64,000 bases of DNA from assembly GCA_044433115.1 (NCBI GenBank), contig JAWXTY010000006.1, forward strand, positions 1 through 64,000. Direction: 5' to 3'. The notes under the pieces are model-generated. The model had not been told where the DNA came from, ran no database searches, and worked only from the letters and a program-made list of their open reading frames with translations. Source of the stretch: CAKUIA01 sp044433115. GTDB lineage: Bacteria; Verrucomicrobiota; Verrucomicrobiia; Opitutales; Intestinicryptomonadaceae. The position numbers were made by a program, and so were the translations under genes. How positions within the stretch are numbered: the first letter of the stretch is position 1; each line of letters opens with the position of its first letter. Positions 27,601-36,061 of the stretch are shown one piece after another.

Positions 27601-29101
27601 CAGCGTCATTACCCATTGAACCTGTTGGTTCATAAGCAGTAGTTGCCATAGGCTTTAAGATTATATCTATATCTTCTCTTGAGTAGCCAAATAGCTTTTG
27701 ACGAGACAACAAGTGCTTATCTACTGTAGGGCTTTGTGCTGTTTCGAATATACCTGGGAGCGTAATTCTGTTTTCTGCTACCCAACGTCTATAAGGCTTT
27801 TGACGAGCAATAATAGTTTTAATTTCATTATCGAAAAGTATTCTGCCTTTAACAGTGTCGATATAAATCATTTCGCCAGGGCGTAGTCTACCTTTTTGCT
27901 CGATTTCTTCTGGAGCAAATTCTACTACACCTGTTTCAGAAGCCAATACAAATGTACCTTCCTTAGTAATAGTGTATCTTGCAGGACGCAAGCCATTTCT
28001 ATCTAGCAATGCACCCACTTGTAAACCATTTGTAAAGCCAAGAGCAGCAGGACCGTCCCAAGGTTCAGATACACCAGAGTGGTATTCAAAGAAGCCCATT
28101 ATATCTTTGCTTACATAGAAGTTCTTACCCCAAGCTTGAGGAACTAACATCAACATTGTGTGAGCTAGAGAACGACCTGTGTTAGAATAAAATTCTACAG
28201 CATTATCCAAGCAAGCAGAGTCGCTTTGATTTTCATTAATGATAGGCAATAATGTCTTTATCTTATCGCCTAATAAAGCAGACTCAAAGTGTTCTTGCTT
28301 CATTCTCATTTGATTTACATTACCCTTAAGCGTGTTAATTTCGCCATTGTGAGCTAAGTATCTAAATGGTTGAGCTAAAGGCCAAGTAGGGAATGTGTTT
28401 GTACTATATCTTTGGTGTACCAATGCAATGGCTGTGATGAAATCTTCGTCTTGCAAGTCCTTAAAGAAGTTTTCCAACTGAGGTGCATTTAATAGACCCT
28501 TATAAATTACTGTTCTTGCAGACAATGAAGATACATAGAACATATCGCCCAACTGCAAATTGCTCTCTACAGCCTTTTCTAAAGCTCTACGCAATACGTA
28601 TAAATCACGTTCCAAAGCGTCGCCTTCAATGCTTTCGTCCTTAGGAGCAATAAAGAATTGCAACAAGTTAGGGCAAGTGTCAAGGGCAATACCACCTATG
28701 GCAGTCTTGTCGCAAGGGAGGTCTCTCCAAGTGATTAAATTGTAGCTATTTTCTTCAAATATGCCTTCACAAATTCTCTTGATTTTTTCTATGATGCTTT
28801 CATCTGTAGGAGTAAATAGCATTGCAACAGCATATTTGCCTACCTCAGGTAAGTTAGCAACTTTTTTACGATAGAAAGCGTCAGGTATTTGAGTGAGTAT
28901 GCCAGCACCATCGCCAGTCATTGAGTCAGCACCAACAGCACCTCTGTGCATAAGCCTTTTGAGGATACCCATACCATCTTTTAAAATCTTATGTGTAGCT
29001 TTACCCTTAATATCAGCAATTAAGCCAACGCCACAAGCGTCGTGTTCATTTGAAGGGTTATATAGCCCTTGTTCTTCTGGATAATACGATAATCTTTTCA
29101 T
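24620..29101 (-). CDS. gltB: Glutamate synthase large subunit GltB
   Basis: 1493 residues, full length. A 22-residue propeptide precedes the catalytic nucleophile Cys23 in HDACGVGLIADIKG (class II amidotransferase domain). The central domain, FMN domain (GEGGEDPARF, LISGHDGGTGASP) and 3Fe-4S motif CVMMRVCHKNSCPVG follow, and then the glycine-rich GXGXG beta-helix end (ENSIAGNVIAYGATGG). It hydrolyses glutamine, channels ammonia and forms glutamate, the ammonia-assimilating partner of glutamine synthetase. First gene of gltB-gltD-activator. A palindromic operator candidate lies 120 bases upstream. Confidence 0.98.
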   Translation of the reverse strand: MKRLSYYPEEQGLYNPSNEHDACGVGLIADIKGKATHKILKDGMGILKRLMHRGAVGADSMTGDGAGILTQIPDAFYRKKVANLPEVGKYAVAMLFTPTDESIIEKIKRICEGIFEENSYNLITWRDLPCDKTAIGGIALDTCPNLLQFFIAPKDESIEGDALERDLYVLRRALEKAVESNLQLGDMFYVSSLSARTVIYKGLLNAPQLENFFKDLQDEDFITAIALVHQRYSTNTFPTWPLAQPFRYLAHNGEINTLKGNVNQMRMKQEHFESALLGDKIKTLLPIINENQSDSACLDNAVEFYSNTGRSLAHTMLMLVPQAWGKNFYVSKDIMGFFEYHSGVSEPWDGPAALGFTNGLQVGALLDRNGLRPARYTITKEGTFVLASETGVVEFAPEEIEQKGRLRPGEMIYIDTVKGRILFDNEIKTIIARQKPYRRWVAENRITLPGIFETAQSPTVDKHLLSRQKLFGYSREDIDIILKPMATTAYEPTGSMGNDAALSVLSDKSQLLYDYFKQLFAQVTNPPIDPIREELVMSLMTYIGNQGNSLDENPKLAHLLKLPHPILTNSDISCLKNSKIPTFQSAVITAQFSAQAGNVGMDKALEKLCEEALAAVKDNKSVIIISDKNLDYGYAPIPMLLAVSAVNAYLSKHSMRTHAGIVAETGEAREIMHFALLLGYGATAINPYLALESVVDLIERENLEIDPARAVENYVKASCKGLLKVMSKMGISTLRSYRQAQVFEAIGLKDEFVQAYFKGTASRIGGIGIEEVTQEALMRYKQAHYPIFGEENLLENKGKYKFNKKGENHLWTPQTISLLQRSVRTSNPDLYKQYAQHINDQSEKLCTIRGLFKFKETTPIALEEVEPVENILKRFVSGAMSFGSISPEAHETIAIAMNRIGGMSNSGEGGEDPARFDTEKSSAIKQIASGRFGVTAEYLANAKELQIKVAQGAKPGEGGQLPGHKIDKVVARIRHSMPGVTLISPPPHHDIYSIEDLAQLIYDLRNSNLDARVSVKLVSEVGVGTVAAGVAKGKADLVLISGHDGGTGASPLTSIKHAGAPWELGLAETHQTLCLNNLRSKIKVQVDGQIKTGRDVIIGALLGAEEFGFATTLLVTLGCVMMRVCHKNSCPVGVATQDPQLRKCFKGEPQHVINFLTYLSEEVREILASLGLKSLDEAVGRSDLLEKNVALDFWKSKNLDFSKIFERVEGTNYAVHSSGLAPREIPEAFDNKLIEIFADSIENKTKKTVDLDLHNYDRSVGTMLSGVIAKKYGSEGLPEDTITVNFKGTAGQSFGSFLSKGITFNIEGETNDFIGKSLSGGKIVIKAPKQATFKASENSIAGNVIAYGATGGSIFINGLAGERFAIRNSGAYIVTEGVGDHCCEYMTGGRVFVLGETGFNFAAGMTGGLAYVYDATSDFDMRCNLQSVDLDTVIAGSEDEAELKQAIEAHYNLTSSEIAKEILDDWSNALPKFVKVFPVEYRKALARLASEEA

Positions 29102-29219
29102 TAATCTAATTGTTATATGCTACATAATTGTTCATATTTAGATTTGCATTGCAAGCTTTTTTTTGAAAAAATATATTTATCTTCTTTAAGTTATTGCTAA
29201 TTAGTAAAATAAGACAAGA

Positions 29220-29231
29220 GACAAATTTGTC
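29220..29231. promoter_or_regulatory. Palindromic operator candidate between gltB and the sulfatase
   Basis: GACAAATTTGTC is a perfect 12-bp palindrome that shares its ten-base core ACAAATTTGT with the site upstream of glnK. It lies 119 bases from the gltB start and 108 from the sulfatase start, so either gene could be the target. No sigma-54 -24/-12 match was found between it and gltB. Confidence 0.45.
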
Positions 29232-29338
29232 GTTTTTGAGAACTACTTTTAATTGTATTATCTTTTAAGTGGAATTTTTATAGTAATTTTCTTCCTTTTT
29301 GGCTTGACTGAGGCTAATTTGCCTTATACCGTTTATTT

Positions 29339-30817
29339 ATGAATATTAAAAAATTACTTGGTAGTGTGGCTTTGTTGAGTATGGCTTGTTTGGCTGTATC
29401 TAATACTTTTGCAGAGGAAGCAAAGAGAAAGCCTAATGTGATTTTAATGCTCGCTGATGACTTAGGTTATGGCGACACTGGCTTTAATGGAAATACGCTT
29501 ATTAAAACCCCTAATTTAGATGCTCTTGCAGGCGATGGTTCTGTTTTAAAGCACTTCTATTCTGTAGGTCCTGTTTGCTCGCCAACTAGAGGCTCATATC
29601 TAACAGGTAGGCACTATTATAGATTTGGTGTATTCCACGCAAATCAAGGACACTTGCCAGCTCAAGAATACACTATAGCTAGAATGCTCAAAGAAGCTGG
29701 CTATACCACAGGACATTTTGGCAAATGGCACTTAGGCACTCTAAGCAAAACTTACTCAGGCAAGGCAGGGCGTAAACCAGAATTAAATTATGCTCCACCT
29801 TGGGAGAGAGACTACGATGAGTCTTTTGTTACAGAATTTGCAGTTGCAACTTGGGAGCCTGCAAAGCATAAGGATTATAAGAAAAACCAATATTATCACA
29901 ATGGCGAAATCGAAACAGAAAACTTAGATGGCTGTGATTCTCGTGTAATAATGGATAGGGTAATTCCATTTATAGAAAAGGCTGTTAAGGAAGAAAAGCC
30001 ATTCTTGTCTGTAATTTGGTTTCACGCTCCGCATTCGCCAGTAGTAGCAGGCGAAGAATTTTTGGCTATGTATCCTAATACAGGCGAAGCTGCACATTTC
30101 TATGGTTGTATAACAGCTCTTGATGTTCAAGTTGGTAGGCTTCGTGCGAAACTCAAAGAATTGGGGCAAGAGGATAATACTTTCATATTCTTTACTTCTG
30201 ACAATGGTCCAGCAGGTGGAGGCGTAAAAGAAGTTAATGCAGAAACAACAAGCACTCACGTAGGAACTACTGGAGGCTTTAGTGGCAGAAAGCGTAGTGT
30301 AAAAGATGGAGGTGTTAGAGTGCCTACATTAGTGTACTATCCAGCTTCAGTTAAGGCAGGCGAAACTTGCAACGTACCTATGTCTACTTTAGACTTACTT
30401 CCTACTGTAGCAAAAATTACAGGAGCTAAGATAAACTCCGACTTAATCTTAGATGGTCAAGACTTTATGCCTATAGTTACTGGCGAAGAAAATAAGCATA
30501 GAAGATCTATACCATTTAGATTTGAAGAATACGCTTGTTTAGTTAAAGGTAAATATAAGTTGATTATCAAGTCTATGGACGATATGCACGACGACGTTTT
30601 GTATAACTTAGAAGAAGATATTGCCGAAGAAACAAATGTAATAGAATTTCACCCAGAAATGGCAGAAGAAATGCGTGAGGAAATCTTAGAATTTTTAGAG
30701 TCTGCTGAAAAGAGCCACGCTGGCGAAGAATACGACAGTGATTATACTCCTACAAATGAGTGGAAAGTTCTAGGCGAAACAAAAGAGGCTAAGGAAACTA
30801 AAGCTAAGGCTGAGTAA
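29339..30817 (+). CDS. Secreted sulfatase (arylsulfatase family), first of a tandem pair
   Basis: 492 residues. Signal peptide (residues 1-25, cleavage expected at NTFA/EE), then the alkaline-phosphatase-fold sulfatase core. Metal ligands are in LMLADDLGYGD and FFTSDNGP. The formylglycine site is Cys80 in CSPTRGSYLTGR, and KWHLG follows. Such enzymes remove sulfate esters from polysaccharides or other substrates in the periplasm. The Cys needs conversion by a formylglycine-generating system. The last 20 residues are a Lys/Glu/Ala tail outside the fold. About 80 bases before a close paralogue. Confidence 0.93.
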   Translation: MNIKKLLGSVALLSMACLAVSNTFAEEAKRKPNVILMLADDLGYGDTGFNGNTLIKTPNLDALAGDGSVLKHFYSVGPVCSPTRGSYLTGRHYYRFGVFHANQGHLPAQEYTIARMLKEAGYTTGHFGKWHLGTLSKTYSGKAGRKPELNYAPPWERDYDESFVTEFAVATWEPAKHKDYKKNQYYHNGEIETENLDGCDSRVIMDRVIPFIEKAVKEEKPFLSVIWFHAPHSPVVAGEEFLAMYPNTGEAAHFYGCITALDVQVGRLRAKLKELGQEDNTFIFFTSDNGPAGGGVKEVNAETTSTHVGTTGGFSGRKRSVKDGGVRVPTLVYYPASVKAGETCNVPMSTLDLLPTVAKITGAKINSDLILDGQDFMPIVTGEENKHRRSIPFRFEEYACLVKGKYKLIIKSMDDMHDDVLYNLEEDIAEETNVIEFHPEMAEEMREEILEFLESAEKSHAGEEYDSDYTPTNEWKVLGETKEAKETKAKAE

Positions 30818-30826
30818 TTAATAAAG

Positions 30827-30857
30827 AAGCTAGGGATTTGAAATTTCTAGCTTTTTT
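30827..30857 (+). terminator. Terminator between the two sulfatase genes
   Basis: AGCTAG pairs with CTAGCT (30828-30833 with 30847-30852), with AAT/ATT pairing inside, followed by six T. The two paralogues are therefore probably separate transcripts. Confidence 0.75.
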
Positions 30858-30896
30858 GTTGACCAAAAAATGTACATTCGATACTAATTAAAACTT

Positions 30897-32417
30897 ATGA
30901 ATATTAAAAAATTGATTGGGAAAGTGGCTTTGTTAGGTCTAGCTTGTTTGGCTGTATCTAATACTTTCGCCGAAGAAGCAAAGAGAAAGCCTAATGTGAT
31001 TTTAATGCTCGCTGACGACTTAGGTTATGGCGACACTGGCTTTAATGGCAATACGCTTATTAAAACGCCTAATTTAGATGCTCTTGCTGGCGATGGTTCT
31101 GTTTTGAGACACTTCTATTCTATAGGTCCTGTTTGCTCGCCAACTAGAGGTGCGTATTTAACAGGTAGACACTATTATAGATTTGGCGTGTTCTATGCAA
31201 ATCAAGGACACTTGCCAGCTCAAGAATATACTATAGCTAAGATGCTTAAAGAGGCTGGTTATACTACTGGACACTTTGGCAAATGGCACTTAGGTACAGT
31301 AAATGCTGAACACTCTTCTAAGGGTGCAGGTCGTAAACCTAAGGAAAACTTCTCGCCACCTTGGCTGAGAGATTACGATGAGTCTTTTGTAACAGAGTCT
31401 GCTGTATCTACTTGGGACCCTGCTAAGAATATGGCTCGTTATAAGTTAAATGAGTATTACCACAATGGCGTAATAGAAACAGAAAATTTAGATGGTTGCG
31501 ACTCACGTGTTATAATGGATAGAGTAATTCCATTTATAGAAAAGGCAGTTGCAGAGAAAAAGCCATTCTTGTCTGTAATTTGGTTCCACGCTTCTCACGC
31601 ACCTACAGTTGCAGGTCCTCAATATTTGGCTATGTATCCTGACACAGGGGCAGCTGGACATTTCTATGGCTGTATAACTGCTATGGACGACCAAGTTGGT
31701 AGACTTCGTGAAAAGCTCAAGGAATTGGGTCAAGACGACAATACTTTCATATTCTTCACTTCAGACAATGGTCCAGAAGGTGCGAATACTCCAGAGGTAG
31801 CTAATGCAAAGACAAAGAGTGCTTTAGCTGGTACTACAGGTGGGTTCACTGGCAGAAAGCGTAGTATAAACGATGGTGGCGTTAGAGTGCCTACATTTGT
31901 ATATTACCCAGCTTCTATTAAAGGTGGCGAAATCAACAATGTGCCTATGTCTACTTTAGACTTATTGCCTACAGTTGCAAAGGTTACTGGAGCAAAAATC
32001 AACTCTAAGTTAATCTTAGATGGTCAAGATTTTATGCCTATCGTTACTGGCAAAGAAACTACACATAGCAGATCTATACCATTTAGGTCAGACTCTTATG
32101 CTTGCTTAGTTAAGGGTAAATATAAGTTGATTATTAAGTCTATGGACGACACTTCTGAGGACAAGTTGCATAACTTAGATGAAGATAAGACAGAAGAAGT
32201 TAACGTTATATCTCAACACCCAGAAATGGCTGCAGAAATGCGTAAGGAAATTATGGACTTCTTAGCTTCTGCCGAAAAGAGCCACGCAGGTGAAGAATAC
32301 GACACTCCTTATACTCCAACAAACAACTGGCAAGTTCTAGGTGCTAAAAAAGTTATGGGTGATGTAAAGCAAACAAAGGCTAAAAAGACAACTGCTAAAA
32401 AGAAAAAAGCAGAATAA
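30897..32417 (+). CDS. Secreted sulfatase, second of a tandem pair
   Basis: 506 residues, alignable along its full length with the preceding sulfatase and with long identical stretches, including the signal peptide. The formylglycine Cys80 is in CSPTRGAYLTGR; the metal-binding LMLADDLGYGD and FFTSDNGP are intact. It differs mainly around residues 135-190 (substrate-side loops) and in a Lys-rich C-terminal tail (TKAKKTTAKKKKAE). A recent tandem duplication with divergence toward another sulfated substrate is the simplest reading. Confidence 0.93.
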   Translation: MNIKKLIGKVALLGLACLAVSNTFAEEAKRKPNVILMLADDLGYGDTGFNGNTLIKTPNLDALAGDGSVLRHFYSIGPVCSPTRGAYLTGRHYYRFGVFYANQGHLPAQEYTIAKMLKEAGYTTGHFGKWHLGTVNAEHSSKGAGRKPKENFSPPWLRDYDESFVTESAVSTWDPAKNMARYKLNEYYHNGVIETENLDGCDSRVIMDRVIPFIEKAVAEKKPFLSVIWFHASHAPTVAGPQYLAMYPDTGAAGHFYGCITAMDDQVGRLREKLKELGQDDNTFIFFTSDNGPEGANTPEVANAKTKSALAGTTGGFTGRKRSINDGGVRVPTFVYYPASIKGGEINNVPMSTLDLLPTVAKVTGAKINSKLILDGQDFMPIVTGKETTHSRSIPFRSDSYACLVKGKYKLIIKSMDDTSEDKLHNLDEDKTEEVNVISQHPEMAAEMRKEIMDFLASAEKSHAGEEYDTPYTPTNNWQVLGAKKVMGDVKQTKAKKTTAKKKKAE

Positions 32418-32428
32418 TAAAGCTAAAC

Positions 32429-32566
32429 AAAAAAGCTGTTCCTTTTAGGGACAGCTTTTTTAGTGGACAGCTTTTTCAGTGTCCACTAAAAAAGCTGTCC
32501 ACTGAAAAAAGCTGTCCACTAAAAAAGCGTACCCGCTTTTTTTAAGTCGAGTACGCTTTTGTTTTA
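32429..32566. terminator. Cluster of overlapping terminator hairpins
   Basis: The 9-mer AAAGCTGTC and its complement recur several times. AAAAAGCTGTTCC/GGGACAGCTTTTT forms a first terminator (32431-32461). TAGTGGACAGC with GCTGTCCACTA forms a larger inverted repeat with internal copies (32461-32521). AAAAGCGTAC/GTACGCTTTT is a third stem (32524-32561). It separates convergent genes. The repetition suggests terminator duplication. Confidence 0.8.
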
Positions 32567-32582
32567 GAATTGTTTATTAGAA

Positions 32583-35500
32583 TTACTTAGCAAGCTTTGC
32601 AGCTTCGTCTGCTTCGATTATAACTCTGAAGCCTACGTTGTATACACCTTGCCACTTTTCGTAAGGACGTCTTAGTGTAACTTTGCCATAAGAAGGTCTA
32701 TCTCTCCAAGAACCACCACGAGCTACAGCCTTATCTATGCTTTCGCCGCCTAATGGCTTAGAGTAATTGCCCTCTACCCATTCTGCTACGTTACCTGCTA
32801 TGTCGTGTAAGCCAAATGGATTAGCCTTGTATTTACCAACCTTTGCTGCAATCAATTCGCCATCATCGCTGTTTCTATCAGCAGGAATGAATGTGTAGAA
32901 TGCGTTAGGGTTTTTCATAGGTTGTGGGTTAACGCCACTAACTGCAAACTTTGTAGCTTGAGCGTCAGAGAAGTTTTCTAACTTAGAGAAGTCTGTGCCA
33001 ACTTCGCCGAACCAGAATGCTTGGTCTGAACCACCACGAGCAGCCCATTCCCATTGAGTTTCAGTAGGCAAACTTACCTTTACGCCCAACTTCTTGCTCA
33101 ACCACGCACAAAACTCTTGAGCTTGATTGTAGCATAGTCTAATTGCAGGTTGTTGAGGGTCGTTTGATGGGTAACCTTGGTTTACGTGGTCTTTCCATTG
33201 TCTATCTTGGAAGCCAGAGTCGTAATCCTTGTTGAATTGTCTATACAAGTCGTTTGTAAGCTCGAATTTAGCCATATAGAAAGGCTTTTCAACTTCAGCT
33301 AACTTTGCAGGACCTTCGTCGTAGAAAGAGTCGTTAGAACCTTGTACAAACTTACCAGCTGGGATTAATACCATATCCATTTTCTTGCCATCGCCTAAGT
33401 CTAATGCAAGAGTTTTTGGAGCTTTTGTGTCAGCTACCATCTTTGCAGCAGTATCTGCGTCAAATGGGAAGCCTTCTGCCTTAGGAGTCTTTTCAGCTTT
33501 ATGGGTTAAAGGCTTACGCTTTTCTGTATTGTAAGTAATGTGTTCTGCTTGAACATACTTAGGGTCTTCAGTTTCAAAAGTATCAACTCTGTTTGCATAC
33601 TTCTTTAAGAAATAAGCACGCTTTTCTTCTTGACCACCAGGAATGCCAACTACGTCAGATCTAACCAATTCCTTAGTCTTTCTGTTCGTGCGATACCTAA
33701 CTGCAGTGTAAGCTTCTCTCAAAGTGCCGTGATAAGGTACATTTAAGTCTATCCAAGAATATAGAACAGCTAAAGAGTCCTTATCCATATTTACGCCTTT
33801 GTGTCCCTTCTCGAGGATTTGAATTAATTCAGAAGTACTTGCGTGGAATTCCATTGGGTGCAAGATATTTTGGTTACTTTCAGGACCTGAACGTCTTACA
33901 TAAGGGTGCAACGCCAAGTATGAATTAGAGAAATTAATGCCCTTCCAAGGTTGGTCTACCTTCTTGAAATTAGGCAACATCTTTTTGTCAGGGTTATGAC
34001 ACTCTACGCAATATGCGTCTAAAATAGGCTGGATTTCTCTATCAAAAGATAAGCCTCTAGGAGTTCCTAAGAATTGCTTGATAGTTTGAGGAGCTTTTCT
34101 ACTAGCGAGGGCTGTACCACCAACAGGTGCAGTATTAGAAGGTTCGTGGCAACCAACACAGCTTTGAGTTTCGCCAGGGCGAATAGTAACCCAGCTTCTA
34201 AATAACGCCATTGCTCTGCCATCTTTATCTAAAGGTTGCAATGAATAAGGTCTGTTTGCAGGAATTTTGAACATAGCAGAACCATCTTCTTCTACGTCTA
34301 CTGTGCCGTGAATTTTCTTAACTTCCCAGCCAGATTCTAAGCCCATAGTTTCGTGAGTATTGCCTGCGTCTCTATAAGTATAGTTATATTCAAAAATTCT
34401 CAACTTCTTTACAGAACCTTTTTCTACACCCTTTAAACCAGGGCCCTCATAGATATTATTTAAGAATACATAACCAAATTCTTGGTCTTCATCAACTTTT
34501 TGAGCTAGGATTGGAGGCTTTTCTCTTGCAGCTAAAGGCATAGCTTCAAATAAGTCGTAACCATCAGCAGTTTGCAATAGAGTAGCATTGTCGAATTTGT
34601 CAACTAAGTATAGAGAAAACACCTTTTCCTCTTTGCTTAAGTCCATCATAGAAACAACGATATAGTTTTCTGAAAGAGGGTAGGGGTGAATTAATTGAAC
34701 CTTAACGTCTCTTACTAGTTTGTCTAAGATTCTAGCTTCGTATTTTTTGCCCATTCCCATATATTGGTGAACTCTACCTTCGTCTTCAATAACACCCTTA
34801 GAAATGTCAAATAGGTGCATTTCGCCACTTCTTCTAGTGCCGTGGTGCCCACTTATTATAGATACAAACTTGTTAGGGTCGCCAGGGATTTGTCTGCAAT
34901 AGAACAAAGAGTTAGGCCAGTAGCTAGTAGATCCATAGTGAGACATTTGACCAGAACCATCTGGATTCATTCTCATCAAAATTCTTGAGAAATAGTGAGA
35001 GTTATCTGTGTATTCCCATCTTGTATACATAACTCTGCCATCGTGCATTACTGTAGGAGACCATGATGTTTCTTGGTCGAAACTCAACTGACGTATAGAG
35101 TCTTCTAGATCGTCTGCAGTTTTCTTTGTAGGGTCTAGTTTGTATATATTAGAAATATAGTCAGCGCCAGATACGCAAGGAACGCCTGCATAACACGCTG
35201 TACTAGTATAAATCACATTTCCGTCAGGTAAATATACGCTATCAAAATTGTCTACACCAGTATATTTTTCTGGAGTGAGTATTCTAGTTTCCTTAGTATT
35301 AAGGTCTAGCTCATAAACTTGCCAAGTGTTGTTTTTTTTGGAAATAGAAGAGTACATCAACTTGCTTGCGTCCCAATCTATGTCAATATCAGTAACGCCA
35401 GCAGAGTTTGTAGGCTTAAATAATGGAGTTGCTTCAATTGGATTTGTAATGTCGAAGGCAATAATTTCGTCATCAACTTGATTTGCAAAATTCTTGTTTC

Positions 35501-35837
35501 TATTATTTAAAGAAGAATTGTTTTGCCAGTTTGCAGGCAATCCTTTTGAAGGAGTCTTAGTGCTTCTCTTGATGTAAATCCAATTTTTATTCTCTTGTAG
35601 GAGTGGATTTTTCAAAAGAGCTTCTCTTGCAAATGCGTCAAATTCAGCTTGGTCAGCTTGAGACAATTTGCCTTTAGCTTTAAAAGCCTCTAGTTTTTGG
35701 GCATATTCCTTAGGATAGCTTGGGTCTTTCGACATATCAGCTATAGCCTTAGAAACATTATCAATATTATAGTTTTGTGCCATTGCTACCCCTGCAAAAA
35801 GCAACATCGCTATTCCTGTTACTATTCTCTTATTCAT
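32583..35837 (-). CDS. Secreted beta-propeller/c-type cytochrome/SUMF1-domain fusion
   Basis: 1084 residues. Signal peptide (1-20). A beta-propeller-like region at about 80-480 (repeats such as DGNVIYTSTAC, DGRVMYTRWEYTDN) resembles hydrazine synthase alpha-type proteins. Two haem c sites are CVGCH (560-564) and CVECH (610-614). A C-terminal SUMF1/FGE-sulfatase fold spans about 805-1080 (IPAGKFVQGSNDSFYDEGPA, LPTETQWEWAARGG, GNVAEWVEGN, ARGGSWRDR, YNVGFRV). The Cys pair of oxygen-dependent formylglycine-generating enzymes is missing from the final strand region (LRRPYEKWQGVYNVGFRV). It is thus probably a periplasmic redox or binding protein, not the maturase for the neighbouring sulfatases. 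Convergent with them; function unknown. Confidence 0.8.
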   Translation of the reverse strand: MNKRIVTGIAMLLFAGVAMAQNYNIDNVSKAIADMSKDPSYPKEYAQKLEAFKAKGKLSQADQAEFDAFAREALLKNPLLQENKNWIYIKRSTKTPSKGLPANWQNNSSLNNRNKNFANQVDDEIIAFDITNPIEATPLFKPTNSAGVTDIDIDWDASKLMYSSISKKNNTWQVYELDLNTKETRILTPEKYTGVDNFDSVYLPDGNVIYTSTACYAGVPCVSGADYISNIYKLDPTKKTADDLEDSIRQLSFDQETSWSPTVMHDGRVMYTRWEYTDNSHYFSRILMRMNPDGSGQMSHYGSTSYWPNSLFYCRQIPGDPNKFVSIISGHHGTRRSGEMHLFDISKGVIEDEGRVHQYMGMGKKYEARILDKLVRDVKVQLIHPYPLSENYIVVSMMDLSKEEKVFSLYLVDKFDNATLLQTADGYDLFEAMPLAAREKPPILAQKVDEDQEFGYVFLNNIYEGPGLKGVEKGSVKKLRIFEYNYTYRDAGNTHETMGLESGWEVKKIHGTVDVEEDGSAMFKIPANRPYSLQPLDKDGRAMALFRSWVTIRPGETQSCVGCHEPSNTAPVGGTALASRKAPQTIKQFLGTPRGLSFDREIQPILDAYCVECHNPDKKMLPNFKKVDQPWKGINFSNSYLALHPYVRRSGPESNQNILHPMEFHASTSELIQILEKGHKGVNMDKDSLAVLYSWIDLNVPYHGTLREAYTAVRYRTNRKTKELVRSDVVGIPGGQEEKRAYFLKKYANRVDTFETEDPKYVQAEHITYNTEKRKPLTHKAEKTPKAEGFPFDADTAAKMVADTKAPKTLALDLGDGKKMDMVLIPAGKFVQGSNDSFYDEGPAKLAEVEKPFYMAKFELTNDLYRQFNKDYDSGFQDRQWKDHVNQGYPSNDPQQPAIRLCYNQAQEFCAWLSKKLGVKVSLPTETQWEWAARGGSDQAFWFGEVGTDFSKLENFSDAQATKFAVSGVNPQPMKNPNAFYTFIPADRNSDDGELIAAKVGKYKANPFGLHDIAGNVAEWVEGNYSKPLGGESIDKAVARGGSWRDRPSYGKVTLRRPYEKWQGVYNVGFRVIIEADEAAKLAK

Positions 35838-36012
35838 AATATATAATAATTCTATAATTTTATTAACGCTTTTTGTTCATAGCGTTTTTTTTCTCAATCC
35901 TTTATTCAAAGACACTTTAATAACCTTGTAAAGCTTTTTTTATCAATAGACAAAATATTTTCACAAATGGCTTTTTGAGATTAAAAAAATATTATAAAAA
36001 TGTTATAAAAAG

Positions 36013-36040
36013 TTGACTTTGACTTAAGAGAGCATATATT
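36013..36040 (+). promoter_or_regulatory. Candidate sigma-70 promoter of the propionate module
   Basis: TTGACT (36013-36018), a 16-base spacer and TATATT (36035-36040), 22 bases before the epimerase start codon. Confidence 0.5.
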
Positions 36041-36061
36041 ACTAAGTAATATTTAAAATTT

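Noticed and set aside
29102..29219. Sigma-54 promoter for gltB
   Set aside because: No GG-N10-GC pattern was found on the minus strand in this gap.
32583..33425. SUMF1 domain as the formylglycine-generating enzyme for the neighbouring sulfatases
   Set aside because: The C-terminal Cys pair required by oxygen-dependent FGE is missing.
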